Source of the DNA: an uncultured Bacteroidia bacterium
Lineage (GTDB): Bacteria > Bacteroidota > Bacteroidia > Bacteroidales > CAJPTX01
Length of the DNA: 22,322 nucleotides
Assembly (NCBI GenBank): GCA_938040915.1
Contig: CALHZE010000153.1
Span: forward strand, 1-22,322
Direction: 5' to 3'
Below the pieces are notes generated by a model. It saw nothing but the letters and a program-made list of their open reading frames with translations, did not search any database and was not told the origin of the DNA. Shown here piece by piece: positions 9,101 through 16,060 of the stretch (positions are counted from its first letter, which is position 1; each line of letters begins with the position of its first letter). A program made the position numbers and the translations under genes.

Positions 9101-9609
9101 CCACAGCGACGGGCTTGGAAGCGCCCCATCAGAATGCGCAGGAAGCGGCGATTATTGCCGAGGTCATACGCGGCTATGTCGATTACTATGCTGCGCAGGG
9201 GAAGCCCCTGCGACCTGGGGAGGATATCGGGGTAATACTCCCCTATCGTCGACAAATCGCACAGGTGCGCGAGGCACTCCGCAGGGAGGCGATCCCCGAG
9301 GTAGAGGAAATGACCATAGACACCGTAGAGCGTTATCAGGGGAGTGAACGTAAGATTATCATTTACGGCTTTACGGTGCTCGCTGTCCACCAGCTCAATT
9401 TCCTTACCAGTAGTACGATGGAGGAGAACGGAGCGCTGATCGATCGCAAGCTCAACGTAGTCATGACGCGGGCACGCGAACACCTTGTGATGGTAGGGCA
9501 TGCGGCGCTCCTGCGGCAAGTCCCCCTCTTTGCCGAGTTGCTCGATTATCTGCTCGGAGAGTGTCCTCGCGCCATAAGGAGTATAATACCAACCGAACAG
9601 TCTGTGTAG
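6178..9609 (+). CDS. Dna2-like PD-(D/E)XK nuclease / superfamily 1 helicase
   Basis: This 1143-residue protein combines the parts of a Dna2-type nuclease-helicase and probably acts in DNA end processing or repair. Residues about 1-215 are unassigned, possibly with an OB-like beta region before DYLINISS (218). The nuclease core has GRMD with Asp349, IEQK with Glu360 and Lys362, and QILLY with Gln385 and Tyr389. Cys229 before it and Cys471, Cys484 and Cys493 after it could bind a 4Fe-4S cluster as in Dna2, though the spacing differs from the eukaryotic enzyme. The SF1B (UPF1/Dna2-like) helicase has GPPGTGKT with Lys709, DEAS at 819-822, GDHKQLP from 851, RYQGSE from 1052 and MTRARE from 1096. 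The ATG at 6178 is chosen from promoter position. A G9 tract (7933-7941) lies in the reading frame. The stop overlaps a hairpin at 9603-9638. Confidence 0.88.
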   Translation: MLFYTPAESYYDLLCRAFVSPPASCDVLQGYLLLSRLFRQLLDEWVAACPISFAGNAAQLKYLIRLAHIPERPAQLLHAMREHLHAVDPALERDPCPLSHDLYALCLLIYYLYDKTPPPQQLAACFPKTHDIAPVKRALTDKIRVEVLGLDDHYLFVENTANNAPLRVIMPSRDEESPIRPLGDYLCAGATLNLIRPREVEQEGKSALEAELIVYEPDYLINISSIAACFRPEGISPFTYLLGKLRPTRLSNAIELGNLAGELLDLHVHHKTFRVAEAMTQFARRRALIATAPHIDYASLADEAERQSVYIRQTLDETLLRVSSVYRREELLLEPSFYGQILGLEGRMDLLQRDLRLLIEQKAGKGAFYHTGDVAPQKQEPHYVQILLYQALLYYALQHRGETETYLLYSKYPHPLLSVGGAPRLLKTALALRNELVAYEQHYRRYGFDVLRSLTPERFNTRHKEGKLWECYTEPELWRFLAPCHHASPLAWCYFVRLSRSVVEEQALAKVGSGASQHYGAAGRWLLSLAEREATGTLLTHLAVHLDPEERGHYRRLTFTPLSPSGALSHTSFRLGDLVAVYPCRGGGRPDIRRQVFLKGKIAVLASDRVVVQLNFEQSSPLLFEQEEGGYWVIEGDAHESAFTTRYQGLYSFLRCGEARQQLILQQRAPRVDETQHPLGEYGELQELVCRVVQARELFLVLGPPGTGKTSHVMMSLLREELLSADTRVLLTAFTHRAVNEMASKVHAAGIDFLYIAPELMVPPELHPYLLATRVAATQGVEEMRALLKQARVVCINVSALAANLVLLETIHFSLAIVDEASQLLEVQLLPLLCANEEEGRLPIDRFVLIGDHKQLPAIAQQDAQTAWVEEPELRAAGMTDCRNSFFERFYRVYGNNPSVTYFLTCQARMHPEIAEFVSTHFYQGRLTVRGLPHQLQALPDGGLDRETPRVVQPHPASLEEAIAHHRFFFVDYTPTATGLEAPHQNAQEAAIIAEVIRGYVDYYAAQGKPLRPGEDIGVILPYRRQIAQVREALRREAIPEVEEMTIDTVERYQGSERKIIIYGFTVLAVHQLNFLTSSTMEENGALIDRKLNVVMTRAREHLVMVGHAALLRQVPLFAELLDYLLGECPRAIRSIIPTEQSV

Positions 9610-9638
9610 GGGTGCATCAGGCGAGACGCCCCTATACA
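9603..9638. repeat. Hairpin overlapping the helicase stop codon
   Basis: TGTGTAGGGGTG (9603-9614) pairs with CGCCCCTATACA (9627-9638), giving 12 pairs with two G-T wobbles around a 12-nt loop. The TAG stop of the helicase (9607-9609) is inside the left arm. The arm TGTAGGGG resembles the region of the palindrome at 107-126. There is no T-tract, so it may protect the 3' end of the mRNA or be a REP-like element. Confidence 0.6.
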
Positions 9639-9670
9639 GGACGCGTATACTTAACGTTTTTTACAGTTAC

Positions 9671-9678
9671 TATATTTG
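9671..9678 (+). promoter_or_regulatory. -7 box upstream of BspA/T9SS gene
   Basis: TATATTTG is an exact match to the Bacteroidetes -7 consensus TAnnTTTG and lies 22 bp before the ATG at 9701. I could not find a clear TTTG at the -33 spacing. The leader is AT-rich, as expected for expression in this phylum. Confidence 0.5.
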
Positions 9679-9700
9679 TTTGTTAAATTAACCAGTAACT

Positions 9701-10438
9701 ATGATGAAACGAACGTATGGATGTGTTATGGCGGCACTCGTGGTGCTGCTCTGGCTGGGAGATGTCGCTGGCGTATGCGCCAAGGGACTACCCTTTATTA
9801 CGAAATGGCAAGGGAAAGCGGGCGAGGAGCTACGCATCCCCATTGTGGGCGAGTATACCCTAACGTGGTATAACGCGAAGAGCCCAGACGAGCGTCATAC
9901 TGAGCAGGTCAAGGTCGCCCGCAAGATAGACTTCCACAATAACAGGATCGACCCTTATCGACTCACCCCCTCGGAAGATGGTGTTTATGTTGTAGAAGCG
10001 GGGCCCGAGGGCGTGTTGTATATGCAGATGGAGTATGAAGGTAGCTCATGGGATATGCAAATGTTGGGCAGCAGCGAGAGCCTGCTCGAGGTCGTGCAAT
10101 TTGGCGCAGTGGAGTGGGTCTCTATGAGACAGATGTTCCTCAATTGCAGTAAAATGACCTTTGCAACGGGCATCGATAGACCGAACCTTGCCAAGGTCAT
10201 TGATATGAAGGATATGTTTTATAAATGTTCCTCTTTCAACTCCCCCCTTGAGAAGTGGGATATGAGTCACGTGCAAAACCTGTCCGGAATGTTCGTCAAC
10301 TGTGCCACTTTCAACCAACCCCTAGAGAAGTGGGATATGAGCAAGGTGGCTGGATATTACGGGCTGAACTTTATATTGTCGGGATGCCTTTCTTTTGATC
10401 AGCCTTTAGGTACGTGGAAGATAAGGAGCTTTATATAA
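9701..10438 (+). CDS. N-terminal fragment: exported BspA-like (DUF285) leucine-rich repeat protein
   Basis: The fragment actually translatable from the start codon is 245 residues. MMKRTYGCVM plus a hydrophobic stretch form a Sec signal peptide. Residues about 28-130 are an N-terminal region with no clear family. From about 145, DUF285-type repeats follow, with the recurring pattern MF-x2-C-x2-F-x2-P-L-x-x-W-D-M-S-x-V. Proteins with these repeats (BspA of Tannerella) bind host matrix proteins or mediate co-aggregation; that role is inferred from the family. The product stops after LGTWKIRSFI, in the middle of a repeat, and would be a secreted but unanchored stub. An in-frame ATG at 9704 is an equally possible start. 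Confidence 0.6.
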   Translation: MMKRTYGCVMAALVVLLWLGDVAGVCAKGLPFITKWQGKAGEELRIPIVGEYTLTWYNAKSPDERHTEQVKVARKIDFHNNRIDPYRLTPSEDGVYVVEAGPEGVLYMQMEYEGSSWDMQMLGSSESLLEVVQFGAVEWVSMRQMFLNCSKMTFATGIDRPNLAKVIDMKDMFYKCSSFNSPLEKWDMSHVQNLSGMFVNCATFNQPLEKWDMSKVAGYYGLNFILSGCLSFDQPLGTWKIRSFI

Positions 10439-10480
10439 CTCGAGGAAACTGGTCTGAGCCCCGAGAACTACTCTAAGACC

Positions 10481-12649
10481 TTGGTGGGGTGGGCAAGCCA
10501 ACCCGCCCATGCTAAAGAGGTCGACATTTACGCCGATGGGTTGCGCTATAACAGTACGGGGAAAGCGGCACGCGAGAAACTCATAGCGAGTGGCTGGACA
10601 TTTCATGGAGATCTCTACGAAGGTGCTCAAAAGGTAGCTATAACCCTAGCCCACGAAGGCGAAGGGACGGTGGAGGTGGCGAAGTATGATGAGCAGGCGC
10701 TGAAGGCTGTGCCCATAGGCGCGCGGCTCGGGGTGCAGGTGAAGGCGGCAAACGGGTATACGATAACTTCGCTCACGGCAGGCACAGAGGATATATTAGA
10801 CTTTGAGGATAAGGGCTACCCTGATACCTACTATTTCACGGTTTCTGCCCCAGTGGAGGTCAAGGCCGTCTTTACCAAGGATGAAGAACTTCCCACGGTG
10901 CCCGTTCGGCTCGAGCAAGAGGGGGAAGGGACGTTCTTTCTTAGGGGACCCTACTACGACAATATCTGTGATGCCGAGGCGCTGCAAGCCATCCCCCTCG
11001 GCACTTCGCTTTACGCCGACGCGAAACCCGCCGAGGGGTATACTCTTACCTCGCTTACTCTAGACGTTGAGCCCAATCCGTTCGTAAACGGCGTTAGGTG
11101 GTTTGTAGTAAGAAAACCAGTAACGGTCAAGGCGGTATTTACCAAGAATAGCGACCTCCCGAAAGCCGAGGTGACGCTCGTAAAGGAGGGCAAGGGGACA
11201 CTCTCGGTTGCGGGTTACAATAGTCAGACCCTGAAAGCCGTACCCGTGGGAACGGAGATCACGGTCGTTGCTACGCCCGCCGTAGATTATACCCTTACTT
11301 CGCTCATCCAAGACGATCTATTTATTGATAGAAGGTGGGAAATTCTCGTAAGAGGAGACACTGAGATAAAAGCGATCTTTGTCAAAAAGACGGAGGCGCA
11401 GCAGGTGGGTGTCTCGCTAGCCAAGGAGGGCGAGGGCATGCTCTCTCTTGAGGGGTATCCTGCCGCGACATTTCAGGCAGTGCCATTGGGCGCAGAGGTT
11501 ACGGTAAAGACCCACGCTTGGGATGATTATATGCTGACGAAGCTCTTGGCCAACGGGGAAGACATCCTCGCGACCAAGCGATTTTTTGCGACGGAGTTTG
11601 TCGAAGTCCAAGCCGTGTTTACCAAGAAAGCCGATGTCCCCAAGGTAGCCATCACCCTTGCTAAGGAGGGGAAGGGGACGCTTACCATCGCGGGCTATGA
11701 TGACCAAGCGCTTCTGGCAGTGCCCGTAGGCTCAGAGCTTACGGTGGTTGCCATGCCAGATGAGGAGTATACCAACACCTCGCTCGTTGCCGGTAGTGAA
11801 GATATTCTTGTGAGCAAAAAGTTTGTCGTAACGAAGGCTGTGGAAGTTAAGGCAATCTTTAAGAAGAAGACCGATGCCCCCAAGTTTGCTGTTACCCTAG
11901 CTTATGTGGGGCGCGGGACGCTCATGGTCAAGGGGTATAGTACCGAGGCGCTCAATGCTGTCCCGTTGGGTACGAATCTTACGGTAGATGCGATCCCCGT
12001 GAGTGGGTATAAGCTTACCTCGCTTACTGCCAACGGGGTAGACATCCGCGAGACCAAGAAGTTCACCGTAACGGCAGCGACCACGGTAACGGCTGTATTT
12101 GAAAAGGAGGGGGAGGATGAGCCTGTTCCGCAGCCCAAGACCTTTAAGGTAACACTCACCCAGGGCGAGCATGGGACAATCTCCATCGAAGGTAAGGACG
12201 CGGCGGCGCTCGAAGCAGTAGCAGAAAACACCGAGCTCACGGTAATAGCTACACCAGAGGATGATACCTACGAGCTGAAGGAACTCAAGGCGGGCGGGGT
12301 AGACATCCTCGCGACCAAGAAGTTCACCGTAACGGCGGCAACCGAGGTAACGGCAGTATTTGGGAAGAAGGGAGAAACGCCAGCGCCTCCGCAGGCAGTA
12401 GAGGATGCCCTTCTCGTCGCATTAACGGTAACGCCGAATCTGTTCTCTACCCACTTGCGGCTTGAGAACCCAGAGGGTGTCTCTGTGGCTTACGAACTCG
12501 TGAATCTTGCCGGCGTCGTCGTCCGTGCTGGGTTGCTCGACGCGAGAGAAGTTATAGTGGATACGGCAGACCTCTCCGCAGGGCTCTATTTTGTGCGTCT
12601 AATGAGCCCAAATGGCGCTGAAAAGAGCCTGACGGTTATTAAGCATTAG
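10481..12649 (+). CDS. C-terminal fragment: InlB-type repeats plus T9SS type A sorting domain
   Basis: This open frame begins at a GTG that is simply an internal Val codon of the broken gene. It has no signal peptide and no promoter of its own, so separate translation is doubtful. The first 45 residues finish the DUF285 domain (LRYNSTGKAAREKLIASGW). Seven repeats of about 80 residues follow. The last 80 or so residues (from ALLVALTVTPNLFS to the final KSLTVIKH) have the hallmarks of a T9SS type A C-terminal domain: a PN motif at the start, YELVNLAGVVVRAG in the middle and LSAGLYFVRL near the end. Such domains direct proteins across the outer membrane, where they are cleaved and attached to A-LPS. 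A strong terminator follows the TAG stop. Confidence 0.6.
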   Translation: MVGWASQPAHAKEVDIYADGLRYNSTGKAAREKLIASGWTFHGDLYEGAQKVAITLAHEGEGTVEVAKYDEQALKAVPIGARLGVQVKAANGYTITSLTAGTEDILDFEDKGYPDTYYFTVSAPVEVKAVFTKDEELPTVPVRLEQEGEGTFFLRGPYYDNICDAEALQAIPLGTSLYADAKPAEGYTLTSLTLDVEPNPFVNGVRWFVVRKPVTVKAVFTKNSDLPKAEVTLVKEGKGTLSVAGYNSQTLKAVPVGTEITVVATPAVDYTLTSLIQDDLFIDRRWEILVRGDTEIKAIFVKKTEAQQVGVSLAKEGEGMLSLEGYPAATFQAVPLGAEVTVKTHAWDDYMLTKLLANGEDILATKRFFATEFVEVQAVFTKKADVPKVAITLAKEGKGTLTIAGYDDQALLAVPVGSELTVVAMPDEEYTNTSLVAGSEDILVSKKFVVTKAVEVKAIFKKKTDAPKFAVTLAYVGRGTLMVKGYSTEALNAVPLGTNLTVDAIPVSGYKLTSLTANGVDIRETKKFTVTAATTVTAVFEKEGEDEPVPQPKTFKVTLTQGEHGTISIEGKDAAALEAVAENTELTVIATPEDDTYELKELKAGGVDILATKKFTVTAATEVTAVFGKKGETPAPPQAVEDALLVALTVTPNLFSTHLRLENPEGVSVAYELVNLAGVVVRAGLLDAREVIVDTADLSAGLYFVRLMSPNGAEKSLTVIKH
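10631..12400 (+). repeat. Seven tandem InlB/Flg_new-type protein repeats
   Basis: Seven in-frame units of about 80 codons each follow one pattern: [VF]-x-L-x-x-x-G-x-G-[TM], then AL-x-AVP-x-G, then TV-x-A-x-P and Y-x-L-T-S-L, closing with VEVKAVFTKK or similar. They match the divergent InlB B-repeat / bacterial repeat family (Flg_new-like), all-beta stalk domains of surface proteins. Units 5 to 7 share phrases such as DILATKKFTVTAAT, which suggests recent duplication. Units 1 to 3 have larger insertions before the last strand. Confidence 0.75.
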
Positions 12650-12670
12650 ACACCGCTTTTAGTGTATCAA

Positions 12671-12700
12671 AAAGCCCGCTTCTGAAAAGAAGCGGGCTTT
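12671..12700. terminator. Bidirectional rho-independent terminator
   Basis: AAAGCCCGCTTCT and AGAAGCGGGCTTT form a perfect 13-bp stem closed by a GAAA tetraloop. A and T runs on the two sides supply a U-tract in both directions. It lies between the stop of the T9SS gene (12649) and the stop of the convergent AAA gene (12721), so it should end both transcripts. Confidence 0.9.
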
Positions 12701-12720
12701 CTTTGCGCTAAGATTTGCCC

Positions 12721-14340
12721 TTAGCGTAACACCTCTTCCTCCCACGCCCCTACGTTGCGGGTCTTCTCGTCAAAGCTGATCCCCACGAGGTGGATAGAGC
12801 GCTTCGTCTTACCGAACTTTGCTAAGTAGCCGCTCTCCTTAAGCTGAGCGATGGCGTCTTGGGGAGTGCCCGACGTCATTACCTTGAACTCAAAGAGGTA
12901 GACGCGTTTGCGTGTGGTAATGACCATGTCTACGCGCCCAGTAGCACAGATGACCTCGACTTGTACCTGCATTTCAAGGACATAGAAAAGGGCGTAGAGC
13001 ACGGATTGGTAATAGTATTCGCGCAGGGGCTGCCCCTCCTCGCCACTCGGGATGTTGCCGTAATGAATCCCTGCAAGTACCTTTTTCACCCACTCGATGA
13101 CCGTGGCGATATCTCCTGAGAGAAGGGCACGGTTGATATTCCCTATCGACTTTGAAATCAACGAGTCGTCTACAGCTGTGTAGTATGGGAGGAGGTTCTT
13201 TAGGAAGCCTTGGCGTACCTCCTCGTTAGGAAAGCCGAGGATGAAGTGCCCAAGTTTAGGCAGGTGCTTTTTGATGGTGAGGTAGCCTGATTGAAATAGG
13301 AGGGGGATGGAGTCCGTACCCCCGTAACGGAAGTTCTGCATAGAGTCGCTGTCTATCTCCACCTCGTCGTTAAGGTCGGGGATCGGGTAGACGTTATGCA
13401 TCAAGGACTTGACCACATACTCGGGCGTCGCGCTCTCAAACCAATAGTAGTCATATTCGCTATTCGCGAGCACCTTTATGAGACTAAAGGGGTTGTAGAC
13501 GCGCTCCCCTTTTTTGGAAAAGCAGTAACCGTCGTACTTCTTTTTGAGGGTTGCGCGAGTCTTCGCGACGGTGCTCTTTTGAGCCTTAGCGAGTCGCTCT
13601 ATTTCGGGCATGAGGTTGTCTGTGAGCTCCTGCTCGGTAAAGCCACAGATGGCGGCATAGTTGTCTAATAACGTGATATCCATCAGGTTATTAGCGCCGC
13701 TAAAGAGGTTGGTTTTACTAAACTTCGTTATCCCTGTCAGGAAGGCGAAGCGGATGTAGCGGTCGCAGTGCTTGAGCACCTCGTAGAAGGCGCGGAGGAG
13801 CGAACGGTTCGCCTCGTTGAGCTCGGGGTCTTGTAGGGTAAGGAGGAGGGGTTTATCATACTCGTCGATGAGGATCACAACCTGCTTTTGGGTCTTTTGA
13901 TAGATCGTCTTGATGAGATAAATAAAACAGTCTTCAATGTCTTCGTCTTCTCGTATTACGCCATAACGTTTTTCAAACTCTCTCAATTGAGAGTCGATAC
14001 GTTTTTTCAGCGTATCGTTTTCTTCGTAGTATTTTGCATTGAAATCGAAGTAAAGCACAGGACTTTCCTCCCACGGTTCGCGCCGTAATCTGTGCGCGAG
14101 CTCTTCTTCGTGAGCCGCAATGTAGAGCCCTTCGAAGAGGTGCTTTTTTCCTTCAAAATAGGCTTGGAGGGTAGACAGGAAGAGGCTCTTGCCGAAACGG
14201 TGGGGGCGACTGAGGAAGAAGAAACTCCCAAGCGAGAGGAGTTTCTCTATGTATTGGGTCTTGTCTATGTAGATAGTTCCCTTGTTGCGCAATTTTTCAA
14301 AGGTTTGCGTATCGATGGGTAAGCTGCGCTGTTCGGTCAT
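12721..14340 (-). CDS. AAA-ATPase-like / PD-(D/E)XK nuclease family protein, copy 1
   Basis: This 539-residue protein belongs to the AAA-ATPase_like (PF09820) plus PDDEXK_9 (PF08011) family, common in many copies in Bacteroidales; its physiological role is not established. The N-terminal DTQTFEKLRNKGTIYIDKTQ is family-typical. The P-loop is RPHRFGKS with Lys51, and Walker B is LIDEYDKP with Asp159 and Glu160. A family-type LTGITKFSKTNLFSGANNL follows at 201-219. The C-terminal nuclease-like domain has Asp471, Glu484 and Lys486 (EFK), then Gln499 and Tyr505, so all expected catalytic positions are kept. The ATG at 14340 is chosen because a -7 box lies 25 bp upstream; the longer in-frame GTG start would extend into the neighbouring copy. 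It ends with a TAA stop next to the bidirectional terminator. Confidence 0.88.
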   Translation of the reverse strand: MTEQRSLPIDTQTFEKLRNKGTIYIDKTQYIEKLLSLGSFFFLSRPHRFGKSLFLSTLQAYFEGKKHLFEGLYIAAHEEELAHRLRREPWEESPVLYFDFNAKYYEENDTLKKRIDSQLREFEKRYGVIREDEDIEDCFIYLIKTIYQKTQKQVVILIDEYDKPLLLTLQDPELNEANRSLLRAFYEVLKHCDRYIRFAFLTGITKFSKTNLFSGANNLMDITLLDNYAAICGFTEQELTDNLMPEIERLAKAQKSTVAKTRATLKKKYDGYCFSKKGERVYNPFSLIKVLANSEYDYYWFESATPEYVVKSLMHNVYPIPDLNDEVEIDSDSMQNFRYGGTDSIPLLFQSGYLTIKKHLPKLGHFILGFPNEEVRQGFLKNLLPYYTAVDDSLISKSIGNINRALLSGDIATVIEWVKKVLAGIHYGNIPSGEEGQPLREYYYQSVLYALFYVLEMQVQVEVICATGRVDMVITTRKRVYLFEFKVMTSGTPQDAIAQLKESGYLAKFGKTKRSIHLVGISFDEKTRNVGAWEEEVLR

Positions 14341-14364
14341 CTTCGTCTCCTTCGTTGGTTTCCA

Positions 14365-14372
14365 CAAAGATA
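14365..14372 (-). promoter_or_regulatory. -7 box for AAA/PDDEXK copy 1
   Basis: The minus strand reads TATCTTTG, an exact TAnnTTTG match, 25 bp upstream of the copy 1 ATG. It lies between copy 1 and copy 2, so copy 1 can be transcribed without copy 2. The string CACAAAGATACG and a following TTTT are shared with the copy 2 promoter although the adjoining leader differs. No clear -33 element is seen. Confidence 0.5.
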
Positions 14373-14417
14373 CGGTTTTAACGATAAGGGCGCGCAGTTT
14401 CACGAGAGGCGTGAGGA

Positions 14418-16037
14418 CTAGCGCAGCACCTCTTCCTCCCACGCCCCTACGTTGCGGGTCTTCTCGTCAAAGCTGATCCCCACGAGGTGGATAGAGCGCT
14501 TCGTCTTACCGAACTTTGCTAAGTAGCCGCTCTCCTTAAGCTGAGCGATGGCGTCTTGGGGAGTGCCCGACGTCATTACCTTGAACTCAAAGAGGTAGAC
14601 GCGTTTGCGTGTGGTAATGACCATGTCTACGCGCCCAGTAGCACAGATGACCTCGACTTGTACCTGCATTTCAAGGACATAGAAAAGGGCGTAGAGCACG
14701 GATTGGTAATAGTATTCGCGCAGGGGCTGCCCCTCCTCGCCACTCGGGATGTTGCCGTAATGAATCCCTGCAAGTACCTTTTTCACCCACTCGATGACCG
14801 TGGCGATATCTCCTGAGAGAAGGGCACGGTTGATATTCCCTATCGACTTTGAAATCAACGAGTCGTCTACAGCTGTGTAGTATGGGAGGAGGTTCTTTAG
14901 GAAGCCTTGGCGTACCTCCTCGTTAGGAAAGCCGAGGATGAAGTGCCCAAGTTTAGGCAGGTGCTTTTTGATGGTGAGGTAGCCTGATTGAAATAGGAGG
15001 GGGATGGAGTCCGTACCCCCGTAACGGAAGTTCTGCATAGAGTCGCTGTCTATCTCCACCTCGTCGTTAAGGTCGGGGATCGGGTAGACGTTATGCATCA
15101 AGGACTTGACCACATACTCGGGCGTCGCGCTCTCAAACCAATAGTAGTCATATTCGCTATTCGCGAGCACCTTTATGAGACTAAAGGGGTTGTAGACGCG
15201 CTCCCCTTTTTTGGAAAAGCAGTAACCGTCGTACTTCTTTTTGAGGGTTGCGCGAGTCTTCGCGACGGTGCTCTTTTGAGCCTTAGCGAGTCGCTCTATT
15301 TCGGGCATGAGGTTGTCTGTGAGCTCCTGCTCGGTAAAGCCACAGATGGCGGCATAGTTGTCTAATAACGTGATATCCATCAGGTTATTAGCGCCGCTAA
15401 AGAGGTTGGTTTTACTAAACTTCGTTATCCCTGTCAGGAAGGCGAAGCGGATGTAGCGGTCGCAGTGCTTGAGCACCTCGTAGAAGGCGCGGAGGAGCGA
15501 ACGGTTCGCCTCGTTGAGCTCGGGGTCTTGTAGGGTAAGGAGGAGGGGTTTATCATACTCGTCGATGAGGATCACAACCTGCTTTTGGGTCTTTTGATAG
15601 ATCGTCTTGATGAGATAAATAAAACAGTCTTCAATGTCTTCGTCTTCTCGTATTACGCCATAACGTTTTTCAAACTCTCTCAATTGAGAGTCGATACGTT
15701 TTTTCAGCGTATCGTTTTCTTCGTAGTATTTTGCATTGAAATCGAAGTAAAGCACAGGACTTTCCTCCCACGGTTCGCGCCGTAATCTGTGCGCGAGCTC
15801 TTCTTCGTGAGCCGCAATGTAGAGCCCTTCGAAGAGGTGCTTTTTTCCTTCAAAATAGGCTTGGAGGGTAGACAGGAAGAGGCTCTTGCCGAAACGGTGG
15901 GGGCGACTGAGGAAGAAGAAACTCCCAAGCGAGAGGAGTTTCTCTATGTATTGGGTCTTGTCTATGTAGATAGTTCCCTTGTTGCGCAATTTTTCAAAGG
16001 TTTGCGTATCGATGGGTAAGCTGCGCTGTTCGGTCAT
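14418..16037 (-). CDS. AAA-ATPase-like / PD-(D/E)XK nuclease family protein, copy 2
   Basis: The 539-residue product is identical to that of the neighbouring copy, so all motifs (Lys51 P-loop, Asp159-Glu160 Walker B, nuclease Asp471/Glu484/Lys486) are intact and nothing indicates specialisation. Its ATG is at 16037; a longer in-frame GTG at 16178 would run into purL and is rejected. It is divergent from purL, with 125 bp between the two start codons. 77 bp separate its TAG stop from the copy 1 start and hold no terminator, so readthrough from copy 2 into copy 1 is possible in addition to the internal promoter. Confidence 0.88.
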   Translation of the reverse strand: MTEQRSLPIDTQTFEKLRNKGTIYIDKTQYIEKLLSLGSFFFLSRPHRFGKSLFLSTLQAYFEGKKHLFEGLYIAAHEEELAHRLRREPWEESPVLYFDFNAKYYEENDTLKKRIDSQLREFEKRYGVIREDEDIEDCFIYLIKTIYQKTQKQVVILIDEYDKPLLLTLQDPELNEANRSLLRAFYEVLKHCDRYIRFAFLTGITKFSKTNLFSGANNLMDITLLDNYAAICGFTEQELTDNLMPEIERLAKAQKSTVAKTRATLKKKYDGYCFSKKGERVYNPFSLIKVLANSEYDYYWFESATPEYVVKSLMHNVYPIPDLNDEVEIDSDSMQNFRYGGTDSIPLLFQSGYLTIKKHLPKLGHFILGFPNEEVRQGFLKNLLPYYTAVDDSLISKSIGNINRALLSGDIATVIEWVKKVLAGIHYGNIPSGEEGQPLREYYYQSVLYALFYVLEMQVQVEVICATGRVDMVITTRKRVYLFEFKVMTSGTPQDAIAQLKESGYLAKFGKTKRSIHLVGISFDEKTRNVGAWEEEVLR

Positions 16038-16060
16038 CTCTCTTTCCTCCTTCTTTCTCA

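Larger units (their letters stand above)
9701..12649 (+). pseudogene. BspA-like LRR / InlB-repeat T9SS surface protein, broken by in-frame stop
   Basis: The two open frames 9701-10438 and 10481-12649 are in the same register. The codons joining them (10439-10480) read LEETGLSPENYSKTL, which continues the BspA/DUF285 domain into VGWASQPAHAKEVDIY. A single TAA at 10436-10438 is the only break. Read through, the product would be about 981 residues. It would have a signal peptide (cleavage near VCA-KG, residue 27), DUF285 LRR units with FNSPLEKWDMSHV and FNQPLEKWDMSKV, seven beta repeats and a T9SS type A sorting domain. With the stop, export signal and sorting signal are on separate polypeptides, so the surface protein should not form. 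Alternatives are a base-call error or stop readthrough. A CAA, CAG, GAA or similar codon at this site would restore the gene by one change. Confidence 0.75.
12730..16039. repeat. 1613-bp tandem direct repeat (12730-14342 and 14427-16039)
   Basis: The two segments are offset by 1697 bp and look identical at the nucleotide level wherever I compared them; the 539-residue translations are also identical. The identity ends two bases past each ATG on the upstream side. On the other side it ends eight codon positions before the stop is complete: the last codons read GTG-TTA-CGC-TAA in copy 1 and GTG-CTG-CGC-TAG in copy 2. The 84-bp spacer is not homologous to the sequence downstream of copy 1 and shares only the promoter core with that upstream of copy 2. 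Confidence 0.85.

Noticed and set aside
10439..10480. Programmed frameshift in the surface-protein gene
   Set aside because: The two halves are in the same frame, so this is a nonsense codon and not a frameshift; there is no slippery sequence to consider.
14341..14442. 34-residue N-terminal extension of AAA copy 1 from a GTG
   Set aside because: It covers the copy 1 promoter and the end of copy 2, and the identical copy 2 does not share the extra sequence. Both proteins match from the MTEQRSL start.
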